NCBI GenBank assembly: GCA_023390775.1 | Contig: JAEWCF010000016.1 | Location: 1 to 13,057 of the forward strand | Direction: 5' to 3' | Length of the DNA: 13,057 bases | From: Bacteroidota bacterium | GTDB lineage: Bacteria; Bacteroidota; Bacteroidia; Flavobacteriales; Flavobacteriaceae | In this document: positions 1-7,159 of the stretch, piece after piece | How positions within the stretch are numbered: the first letter of the stretch is position 1 | Layout of the letters: each line of letters begins with the position of its first letter | Made by a program: the position numbers and the translations under genes | Notes under the pieces: generated by a model | The model's input: the letters and a program-made list of their open reading frames with translations, nothing else | Told to the model about the DNA's origin: nothing | Database searches by the model: none

Positions 1-1005
1 CATAGATCGTCTGGCTCTGGGTGATCGGCACGTTGATGTCGATCGGGCCCACTCCGCCGCTCTGGCTGAAGTAACCTCCAACGGCAAGCGGGGTCAGGGT
101 ATAGCTGTCGCAAACCTCGACATCGGCAGGGGCCGTGATCGATAGCGTTCCGATGGTCACCACAAAGCTGGCCTCGGCCACACAGTTTGGCGTTGTGCCG
201 CTCTGGGCGTAAACGTAAACCGTCGTACCATCGGTACAGATCTGGTCACCCGCATTCCACTGGGTGCCCGTGCCGCCCGGCCCGCTGAAGTAATTGCCTA
301 CGGTAAGCGCCGGCAAGGTATAGCAGTTACAGGCCGTGACATTTGTCACAGGTGCCAATACGGGAACCGGAATGACATCCACAATAAAGCTGTCTTCGGC
401 CGTGCAGGTCCCGTCATTGTAGAATACATAAACCGTTTGCGATGTAATGATCGCATCACCCACGTTCAATGGCCCTACTCCGCCGCTCTGGCTAAAGTAT
501 GCGCCCTGTCCGATAATGGCCGGAAGTATGTATTCTCCGCAAACCGTCTGGTCACCCGGCGTGGTTACTGTCAGCGTTCCGATGGTCACCACAAAGCTAG
601 CCTCTGCCGTACAGTTCGGCGTGGTGCCGGTCTGTGCGTAGATGTAGACCGTCGTACCATCGGTACAGATCTGGTCGCCCGCATTCCACTGGGTTCCGGT
701 TCCGCCCGGGCCGCTGAAGTAGTTACCTACCGCAAGAGTTGGAAGCGTATAGCAGTTGCATGCCGTCACATCGCTTACAGGGTCGATAACCGGGGTGCCG
801 ATAATATCGACGACAAAGCTGTCTTCATCCGTACAGGTTCCGTTGTCCGCGAAAAGGTAAACGGTCATGTCCGATGTAATCACATCACCGGCGAACATTG
901 GCGTGCCTTGCCCACCGGCCTGCGTGAAGTAGTTTCCGACCGCAAGCGGAAGAAGTTCATACGAATCACAAACCAGTTGATCGCCCGGATTTTCGATTTC
1001 AGGGC
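1..1005 (-). repeat. Alternating ~70-residue Cys repeats (two types), 429-bp DNA period
   Basis: Five consecutive units of about 70 residues end the visible part of the surface protein: roughly 1005-795, 790-560, 560-360, 359-137 and 136-1 (cut by the edge). Two types alternate. Type Y reads like CDSYxLxPLAVGxYFxQxGG and later NGTCTxEDSFxVDxI. Type Z reads like CNCYTLPxLxVGNYFSGPGG, then QICTDGTTVY, PNC and EASFVVTIGTL. A Y+Z pair is 143 residues, and the DNA repeats at exactly 429 bp: positions 144-169 match 573-598, and 219-247 match 648-676, without mismatch by eye. Similar units precede the C-terminal sorting domain in many flavobacterial surface proteins, where they are thought to act as stalk or spacer. 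Confidence 0.85.
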
Positions 1006-4000
1006 CCGGGATGACATCGACTTCCACACTATCCGTAGCCTCGCAGCCCTGATATTGCACCGTGACTTGGTAAATACCGTCGCCGGTCACCGTAATGGTA
1101 GGCGTTGTGTCAGGTAATGGCTGGCCGTTGAGGGTCCAGGCATAAACTGCATCCGGCAGGTTGAAATTGATCGGGGTAACGGAAATGGTCGATTCGGCGC
1201 CGCTGCAGATCGTATAATCTTCAGGTAGCGTAAACTGCGGAGTGAGGTCTTGCAGAATCAGCTGGAAGCTGGTTACCGTATGGCATCCGCCCAAACTCGC
1301 CTCCACGCGAACATAGATTGTCTGCGGGTTCGAAATATTGGTATAGGCTGTAGGGACCGAAATGGCGTTCACTTCGTTCTCGGCGTCGGCAGCGGTAAGG
1401 TAATACGTAAGAGTATAACCGCTTCCGAGATTTTGCAGGATCGAAGCTTCGTTGTCTGTCAGGTCAAACGTTCCCGTCTGCAAGGCGCTGCACTGGAACA
1501 GGTCATTGGCCGGGCCGGCTTGGATGGGTTCATACACCTCGACGATAATGGTATCGCTGCCGACGCATGTCGTACCGATATAATTTACCTCAATAGTGTA
1601 GGATCCTTCCTCCGAAACCGTGAGGTCAGGACCAGTTGCACCATCGATCTCGACTCCGTTCTGCAACCACTGGATATCATAAATTGCAGGGTCGAGGCCC
1701 GACGCAATCACGGTCGAACCGCCAGGGCAGATCGCATTTCCAGTTTCCTCCAAAAGGTTTTCACCCAAATCCACGTTGCCCAAACCGAAGCTTCCTCCTT
1801 CAAGGAATACCGCAGAGTCAAAAGCCGTATCGCTAAAGTCGGCGATGGCGAGCTTGATGTGGTAAGGCTGTCCCGGCTGAACGGTTGCGCTTGCAGTCAA
1901 CGGAACGGTAAGCCCGTTGTAGTTGGTAGGCGCGCCCAGCGGGTTCAGACCTTCGGGCAGGAGGTAGAAATCACCAAAGTATTCAGGGTTTACTGAAGGA
2001 CAACCGCCATTGAAAGCATTGTCCCTTACGGTAAATACCGAAATCGGGGTCGTCGTATTCGGAACGATTGCCAGGTTGGTCGTGGTGCCCGCGTTGATGT
2101 CGGTCAAAAGGAACGCGAAAACGTCGGAGAAGCCACACTGGAACACACCGTATTCTTCCGATGCAAAGATGAAATTAAAGCTGATCTGGTCAATCAACGG
2201 GATAAAGTCGAACTCAAGCAATGTCGCGTTATTCAGGTTGCCCGTAATGCCCTGCGCAGCTAGGACCGCGGTCAGGTCGGCGTCTCCCGGCCATGCTCCG
2301 AATCCATCGCTAAGGGTCACCGTGTTTGGACCGGGTGCGCTGTTGGCGTCTCCGGTGGTCAGCACGATACCGTTCTCAAACGGGAATGATGAACCGTTGC
2401 GCTCAAAATATCCGATACCATTATCAGGGGTACCAAAATCAATACCCGTCGATGAGGTCACATTGGTTACCGACGCGCATGTCGTGTTCAAAAGCACGTC
2501 TTCAATGAGCTGCTGGTTGGTGTACTGTGTCGTGTTGGACGTAATTGGCGGCGGAATGGTACCGATACATATTGTAAACGATGAAGTCTGGTTGGGTGTC
2601 GCGGTCCATGTATAGACCTGGACATAATACGTCTGTCCGGCAGTCAGCCCATTGGCAATGCTCGTATTGTCATCACTGCAGTACAATTGGGTAAGGTTTC
2701 CGCATTCGCCCGAATAAACCACATGGAACAGGTCGGCGGTAGAGCCCGTAACATCGTTCAGGCTGACGGTGTGAATGGTGCCTTCGGCCGTAAACTGGAA
2801 CCAGACATCGTCGTCCGGTGTTCCGAAACAGGTGTTGGCCTGGTTGGAAGGCGTGGCTCCCGTTACGGTTCCGTTTGCGAACTCGACACACTGCTGATCA
2901 GGATTGACGCCGACCACGGTTGCGGTCGCACATTCGTCATTTGTAATCAATGTTGCGAATTGAACAGGACCGGCCCAATTTGAAATATCGTTTGCGGCGC
3001 AGATGGCCCGTACGTAAAACACATATTGTGTTCCCGATGTCAGGTTGGTCGCGAGATATGGGTTTGTGGCAGGTATGCCAGGCGTCGCGAGTGTTGGCGG
3101 CGGTGAACCTGCCGGCAGGATGATGACTTCCCACGCGGTCGCGCTGGCAGCTTCAACCCAGCTCAGCAACGCCGTCGTTTCGGTGACCTGAGTGGCGGTC
3201 AGCTGCACGGGTTTTGGACAGGTTGCGGGAATACAGTTGACCGTTGCCGAATAAAGCTCGGTACCCTGCAGGTTTTGCCCCGGTGAATGTGTGAACAGGA
3301 CATCGCCCGTCTGGACATTGACTACCTGGATGCCGACCTCGTTCGCGAAAGCACCGCCGGTATTCCAGAAAAGTTCAAAAGGAATCCCATTACAGAGTTC
3401 CAGGGTGACGGTAACCGGGTTGGTGTCGTCGGAAAAATCAGGGCCCTCAAGCGTCGCCACTGTAATTCCGTTTTGCGAAACGGTCATGGTATTGCCATTC
3501 CAAGAGTCGCCAAATGAATCCACCATTACGAATGAGTACTCGCAAAGGTTGCTCGGTAAACAGATCAGTGTACTGAATGCCGCGCCGTTGCTCCAGAAAC
3601 TGCTGTCGGTATCAGAACAAACAGTCCTTGCATAGGCCACATATTGCGTCGCCGGATCGAGCCCCGTAAATAAATAAGGGTTGGTGGTAACCGTGGTGAA
3701 TCCGGTTGTGCCAGGGCCCGGTGGAGGCGATGTTGCTGGAAGCACAATGATCTGCCAGGTTGTTCCCGGCGGAGTATTCTTTTCGGTCCAGCTCACCAGT
3801 ACCCAATCAAGCCCGATATTTGAAACCGTCACATTGGTAGGTTTCAAACAGGTTGGCGGCGTACACTCAGTGGTGCTGGTGTACAGTGTCGTGCCTTGTG
3901 AGCCGCTTCCGGGAGCAAGTGTATAGACTACTTCCCCAAGGAAACTGGTAATCGATACGCCCACTTCATTGGCGAAGAAGCCTCCATTATTCCAGAACAG

Positions 4001-7000
4001 TGAGAAAGCAAGGCCGTTACAAAGCGGCACCTGAACCGTCACCGGCCCTGATCCTGTCGTAAAGTTCGTACCCAAAGTGGCGACAACAATGCCGTTTTGG
4101 ATCACGCTCATCGTATTCCCGTTCCAGCCGTCGCCAAATGTATCGGTAAGGGTAAAGGTGTATACGCACTGTTCCGACACGGGGCAGATCGTGGTGTTGA
4201 AAGGCAGCACGTCGCTCCAGGCGCTTGTGTTGGTTGCCGAGCAGACTGCGCGGATATAGAAGTCATAAGCAGTACCCGATGTCAATCCCGTGAGGGTAAA
4301 CGGGTTTGTCGGCGCGGCGGTCCATCCGGTCTCGGTTGGTGAAGGTGCCGGCGAGCCTGTAGGAACCGCGATTACCTGCCAGGCCGTTTCGGTACCTCCC
4401 GGCGTCCAGGCAAACGTTGCTTCGGTTTGGGAGATATTGGATACTGAAATGTTGGTCGGGGCAAGACAGGCCGGCTCGTCGCAATTCATCATCGCCTCGA
4501 ACAATTGGCTGTTTTGGGTTCCCTCTCCCGGATCCTTTACAAAGATGACCTGGTCAAAGTTATTTACGATCTGGATGCCGACCTCGTTGGCAAACGCCCC
4601 TCCCGAATTCCAGAAAAGCGAAAACGGAATGCCGTCGCATAGCGCAACCGGAATTGTAATAGGCCCGACACCGGTAGTGAATGTTGGCCCGAGGGTCGCC
4701 ACGACAATTCCGTTTTGGATGACGCTCATCGTGTTGCCGTTCCAGCCGTCACCAAATGAATCCGTAAGGATAAATTCATAGGTACAGGCATCGGCCGGAG
4801 GGCAGATCGTCGTATTGAAGTTCAACGGACCGCCCCAGGCGCTGATGGTGCCTTCCGGGCAAATTCCGCGGATATAGAAATCGTAAGAAGTTCCTGCTGT
4901 CAGTCCCGTCAACACGAACGGGTTGGTTGGCGCTGCAGTCCAACCGGTGGTTCCCGATGTTGGCGCGGGCGAACCAGCCGGAAGCGCGATCACCTGCCAC
5001 TGGGTTTCGAGCCCGCCCGGAGTCCAGGCAAAACTGGCAGAAGTCTGGGTGATCGAAGACACCGTCACGTTTGTCGGCGGAAGGCATGCCGGGTTGACGC
5101 AATCCACGACACCATTATAAAGAACCGTATTCTGTGTTCCCGATCCCGGTTCGTAATTGAAAATGGTCTGTCCGAACGAGTTGACGATCGAAACGCCAAC
5201 CTCGCCGGCAAATGCACCACCCGAATTCCAGAATAATTGGAAATCGCCGTCGCACAACGGGACGCTGACGGTTACCGGGCCGCTTCCCGTGGTAAACGTG
5301 GAACCGATCGTGGCAACGGTAACACCGCCCTGGATCACATTCATCGTGTTGCCGTTCCAGCCGTCGCCGAACGTATCGGTCATGACAAACTGGTAATTAC
5401 AACCCACCGAACATGTCGTCGTATTGAAAACGTACGGGCCGGCCCATGGGCTGAAGGTTCCGTCTCCACAATCGGCACGGACCCAGTATTGGTACTGGCC
5501 GAGCGCAAGGGGAGCGCCTGTTGAAAGGGTATTGACGCTGACCCCGGTATTGTCGGTAACCGTGGTGCCGGAACCGGCCGGAATCGGGTCGCCCGCATTT
5601 TGGACCACGTACTCCCAGGAAGTGGCTCCTCCGGGGTTGCCCCATGAAAGTTCGGCGCTGTAGACACCTCCCGTTTCACCGGTACCCACCGCCGAAAGGT
5701 TGTTCGGCGGCGCACAGTTCAGGGTCTGGATCACGAGGGTATATCCCACGGTCTGTGGAAATCCATCGGTTGAGACCACAATAATATACTGCGTCCCTGC
5801 CGTGACGTTCAAACTTGCGATCTCGCGGATGGTTCCGCCATCATTGGAAACGCCTGCGAGACAGGAAACACCCACGTTGGCACAGCCTTCATAAACAAAC
5901 AATCCCGAAGACGTCCCGGTTGGGGTCATCGTGATGCTGATAGCGCCTGATTCGGTAGGTGTATAGGAGTAGAACACGTCGTTCCCCTGCATGAAATTTC
6001 CGCCGCTTCCGCATGGCGCGGGAACATCGGTGGTATCGCCATAAGCAGCCGTGTTGTCGGTGGTGCTATACGGAGTATTGGGAACGATGATAGGCGAGGC
6101 GCAGGAAAGCCCCGGCGTCTGCGTGGTAAAGGTAAACGGTCCTACCCATTCGCTGGTGATCGCATCGGGACAAACGGCCCTGATGTAGAAATCATACGCG
6201 GTTGACGGGGTAAAAGGGGTACCGCCGGGCAAAGTGGTGGTCGCCAGGTACGGGTTTGACGTAACGATGGTACCGGTACCGGTCGGCTCCGTGGTGGAAG
6301 GCACGATTTCGATTTCCCATTGCGTTGCACCGCTCGGGTTGGCCCAGCTAAGCGAGGCCGATGTTTGGGTGATCAGCCCTGCCGACAGGCCGGTAGGGTC
6401 GACGCATTTCACGGCAATTTTTACAAGGTCAACCAGCCAGCGGTCTCCGTTGAGCGCGGTTCCCACCTGGTTGTATTCCATTACAAAAGCAATGTGGACC
6501 GATTGCCCTGCATAAGCATTCAAGTCCACAACTTTTTCTTCGTACACATTAAAAATTTCTGTCAGCTGGTCTTCGCTCCATTGCTGGATGACCGTATAGG
6601 CCGAGGGATCATTTTGCGGCGAGGTTGCCGGCGCGACCATGATCTTGTAGACCGTCCCCAGATCGCCGTTGATGGTGGTCCTGGTCCAGAACCTCAACTG
6701 GCCGTTCGTGGGAACCGTTACCGACGGCGTTGCCAGATAGTCCCGCGAGGTGTTGCCGTTGCCTATATTTTCGCGGTTCATAAAGGCGGCACGCGTACCT
6801 TCGAAAACCGTGGGCGGCGTGGTTACCGCGGTGTTGACATTCCAGCTTTGGCCAAGGCCGACGCCGTTATCAAAAACACCCCAGATACCGGAGTCAAGGA
6901 CCCATGTATCGGATGAGAGATCGGGTACCGTAGTACCTTCAAACCCCTCTTGCAGGATCACCTGCGATTGACCCGCAAATGAAAATAAAAGCAGGAGCAA

Positions 7001-7018
7001 CAGAGTAATTTTTCTCAT
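1..7018 (-). CDS. Giant multidomain secreted surface protein (adhesin-like), C-terminus outside window
   Basis: The frame is open from ATG 7018-7016 to the window edge: about 2339 residues, no stop. An in-frame TAA at 7033-7031 fixes the start. Residues 1-19 form a Sec signal peptide (MRK, Leu-rich core, ending near AGQSQ). Domains by approximate residue: 22-203 choice-of-anchor J (MAM-like) fold, opening with ILQEGFEG; 205-302 FN3; 303-433 PPC-like; 434-534 FN3; 535-1265 four FGDGWNG modules, each leading into an FN3; 1266-1358 the last FN3; 1360-1485 second PPC-like, opening NDECATA; 1489-1745 choice-of-anchor L; 1746-2005 Ig-like domains; 2006 onward alternating about 70-residue Cys-containing repeats. 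In Bacteroidota this layout is typical of type IX secretion cargo with a C-terminal (often type B) sorting domain, which would lie beyond position 1. A role in adhesion or gliding is inferred; no enzymatic domain is visible. It is transcribed divergently from the lpxH-like gene. Confidence 0.9.
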   Translation of the reverse strand, partial: MRKITLLLLLLFSFAGQSQVILQEGFEGTTVPDLSSDTWVLDSGIWGVFDNGVGLGQSWNVNTAVTTPPTVFEGTRAAFMNRENIGNGNTSRDYLATPSVTVPTNGQLRFWTRTTINGDLGTVYKIMVAPATSPQNDPSAYTVIQQWSEDQLTEIFNVYEEKVVDLNAYAGQSVHIAFVMEYNQVGTALNGDRWLVDLVKIAVKCVDPTGLSAGLITQTSASLSWANPSGATQWEIEIVPSTTEPTGTGTIVTSNPYLATTTLPGGTPFTPSTAYDFYIRAVCPDAITSEWVGPFTFTTQTPGLSCASPIIVPNTPYSTTDNTAAYGDTTDVPAPCGSGGNFMQGNDVFYSYTPTESGAISITMTPTGTSSGLFVYEGCANVGVSCLAGVSNDGGTIREIASLNVTAGTQYIIVVSTDGFPQTVGYTLVIQTLNCAPPNNLSAVGTGETGGVYSAELSWGNPGGATSWEYVVQNAGDPIPAGSGTTVTDNTGVSVNTLSTGAPLALGQYQYWVRADCGDGTFSPWAGPYVFNTTTCSVGCNYQFVMTDTFGDGWNGNTMNVIQGGVTVATIGSTFTTGSGPVTVSVPLCDGDFQLFWNSGGAFAGEVGVSIVNSFGQTIFNYEPGSGTQNTVLYNGVVDCVNPACLPPTNVTVSSITQTSASFAWTPGGLETQWQVIALPAGSPAPTSGTTGWTAAPTNPFVLTGLTAGTSYDFYIRGICPEGTISAWGGPLNFNTTICPPADACTYEFILTDSFGDGWNGNTMSVIQNGIVVATLGPTFTTGVGPITIPVALCDGIPFSLFWNSGGAFANEVGIQIVNNFDQVIFVKDPGEGTQNSQLFEAMMNCDEPACLAPTNISVSNISQTEATFAWTPGGTETAWQVIAVPTGSPAPSPTETGWTAAPTNPFTLTGLTSGTAYDFYIRAVCSATNTSAWSDVLPFNTTICPVSEQCVYTFTLTDTFGDGWNGNTMSVIQNGIVVATLGTNFTTGSGPVTVQVPLCNGLAFSLFWNNGGFFANEVGVSITSFLGEVVYTLAPGSGSQGTTLYTSTTECTPPTCLKPTNVTVSNIGLDWVLVSWTEKNTPPGTTWQIIVLPATSPPPGPGTTGFTTVTTNPYLFTGLDPATQYVAYARTVCSDTDSSFWSNGAAFSTLICLPSNLCEYSFVMVDSFGDSWNGNTMTVSQNGITVATLEGPDFSDDTNPVTVTLELCNGIPFELFWNTGGAFANEVGIQVVNVQTGDVLFTHSPGQNLQGTELYSATVNCIPATCPKPVQLTATQVTETTALLSWVEAASATAWEVIILPAGSPPPTLATPGIPATNPYLATNLTSGTQYVFYVRAICAANDISNWAGPVQFATLITNDECATATVVGVNPDQQCVEFANGTVTGATPSNQANTCFGTPDDDVWFQFTAEGTIHTVSLNDVTGSTADLFHVVYSGECGNLTQLYCSDDNTSIANGLTAGQTYYVQVYTWTATPNQTSSFTICIGTIPPPITSNTTQYTNQQLIEDVLLNTTCASVTNVTSSTGIDFGTPDNGIGYFERNGSSFPFENGIVLTTGDANSAPGPNTVTLSDGFGAWPGDADLTAVLAAQGITGNLNNATLLEFDFIPLIDQISFNFIFASEEYGVFQCGFSDVFAFLLTDINAGTTTNLAIVPNTTTPISVFTVRDNAFNGGCPSVNPEYFGDFYLLPEGLNPLGAPTNYNGLTVPLTASATVQPGQPYHIKLAIADFSDTAFDSAVFLEGGSFGLGNVDLGENLLEETGNAICPGGSTVIASGLDPAIYDIQWLQNGVEIDGATGPDLTVSEEGSYTIEVNYIGTTCVGSDTIIVEVYEPIQAGPANDLFQCSALQTGTFDLTDNEASILQNLGSGYTLTYYLTAADAENEVNAISVPTAYTNISNPQTIYVRVEASLGGCHTVTSFQLILQDLTPQFTLPEDYTICSGAESTISVTPINFNLPDAVYAWTLNGQPLPDTTPTITVTGDGIYQVTVQYQGCEATDSVEVDVIPGPEIENPGDQLVCDSYELLPLAVGNYFTQAGGQGTPMFAGDVITSDMTVYLFADNGTCTDEDSFVVDIIGTPVIDPVSDVTACNCYTLPTLAVGNYFSGPGGTGTQWNAGDQICTDGTTVYIYAQTGTTPNCTAEASFVVTIGTLTVTTPGDQTVCGEYILPAIIGQGAYFSQSGGVGPLNVGDAIITSQTVYVFYNDGTCTAEDSFIVDVIPVPVLAPVTNVTACNCYTLPALTVGNYFSGPGGTGTQWNAGDQICTDGTTVYVYAQSGTTPNCVAEASFVVTIGTLSITAPADVEVCDSYTLTPLAVGGYFSQSGGVGPIDINVPITQSQTIY
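1785..2555 (-). other. Choice-of-anchor L domain region of the surface protein
   Basis: Residues about 1489-1745 of the giant protein carry the hallmarks of the choice-of-anchor L family. An N-terminal TNQQLIEDVLL segment is followed by GIVLTTGDA, then the strongly conserved FNFIFASEEY and SDVFAFLLTD stretch. A Gly-Gly-Cys-Pro near the middle and a terminal HIKLAIADFSDTAFDSAVFLEGGSF-like strand complete it (key residues only). The family occurs in secreted bacterial proteins that carry varied C-terminal anchoring or sorting signals, including the type IX signals common in Bacteroidota. No catalytic role is established from the sequence. It separates the FN3 half of the protein from the Ig-like and repeat half. 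Confidence 0.85.
3220..5418 (-). repeat. Four tandem FGDGWNG-module/FN3 cassettes
   Basis: Inside the giant surface protein, four copies of a roughly 110-residue module lie at about 5415-5085, 4805-4470, 4190-3855 and 3570-3225. The first three are followed by an FN3 of about 95 residues, and another FN3 follows the fourth. Each module begins with a Cys-x-Tyr-x-Phe strand, then TD/DSFGDGWNGNTM, NGxxVATL, a Cys-Asn/Asp-Gly turn, a LFWNxGGxFAxEVG strand and a closing Cys. The codons for the Trp-Asn pair recur at 5355, 4740, 4122 and 3498, giving periods of 615, 618 and 624 bp (205, 206 and 208 residues). The first three copies are close at DNA level around this motif. The fourth is diverged and reads FGDSWNG. 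The even spacing points to duplication of a module-plus-FN3 unit. The Asp- and Asn-rich loop could bind calcium, which is an inference. Confidence 0.85.
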
Positions 7019-7071
7019 AAATGAAAACGTTTAATAATGAATGTGTTGTGGTATAGGTTTGTAGGGGATTC

Positions 7072-7079
7072 CAAATTTA
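7072..7079 (-). promoter_or_regulatory. Candidate -7 box (TAAATTTG) for the surface protein gene
   Basis: Reading the minus strand, positions 7079 to 7072 give TAAATTTG, an exact match to the Bacteroidota sigma -7 consensus TAnnTTTG. It would place the transcript start near 7066 and leave a leader of roughly 45-50 nt before the ATG at 7018. No convincing TTTG-type -33 element was found at the usual spacing; only T-rich stretches are present. The region just before the start codon is AT-rich with no Shine-Dalgarno sequence, which is normal for this phylum. Confidence 0.45.
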
Positions 7080-7146
7080 ACGAAATTTCTGAAAGAAATG
7101 TAAAAATTTTAAAGTATCGACGAGGGACGTTATTCTGTCGTTTATC

Positions 7147-7154
7147 TACATTTG
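7147..7154 (+). promoter_or_regulatory. Candidate -7 box (TACATTTG) for the lpxH-like gene
   Basis: TACATTTG matches TAnnTTTG exactly and ends only five bases before the ATG at 7160. Transcription from it would start at about the start codon, giving a leaderless or nearly leaderless mRNA. No clear -33 TTTG is visible at the expected distance upstream. If the box is real, it supports ATG 7160 as the translation start rather than the in-frame ATG at 7037. Confidence 0.4.
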
Positions 7155-7159
7155 CAATC

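Larger units (their letters stand above)
7019..7159. other. Divergent intergenic region between surface protein and lpxH-like genes
   Basis: This is a 141-bp AT-rich gap, in contrast to the GC-rich coding DNA on both sides. It holds one exact TAnnTTTG box for each direction. A 6-bp inverted repeat, ATTTCT and AGAAAT, lies at 7085-7090 and 7094-7099 with a 3-nt spacer, and a palindromic AAAATTTT at 7103-7110. The inverted repeat sits just upstream of the leftward -7 box, where an operator could lie, but AT-rich DNA gives such matches by chance. Confidence 0.5.

Noticed and set aside
144..676. CRISPR-like or mobile-element reading of the direct repeats
   Set aside because: The repeats keep the reading frame and encode alternating protein domains. 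There are no short uniform repeats with unique spacers, no transposase and no terminal inverted repeats.
437..6971. Many plus-strand open frames of 60-226 codons opposite the surface protein gene
   Set aside because: They overlap a continuous minus-strand frame with a signal peptide and recognisable domains. Their translations are low in family-like motifs and rich in Arg, Pro and Ser, as expected for antisense of Thr/Gly/Asn-rich repeats.
7037..7159. In-frame 41-codon extension of the lpxH-like gene from ATG 7037
   Set aside because: The stretch is AT-rich intergenic sequence containing promoter-like boxes, and it precedes the normal start of the family.
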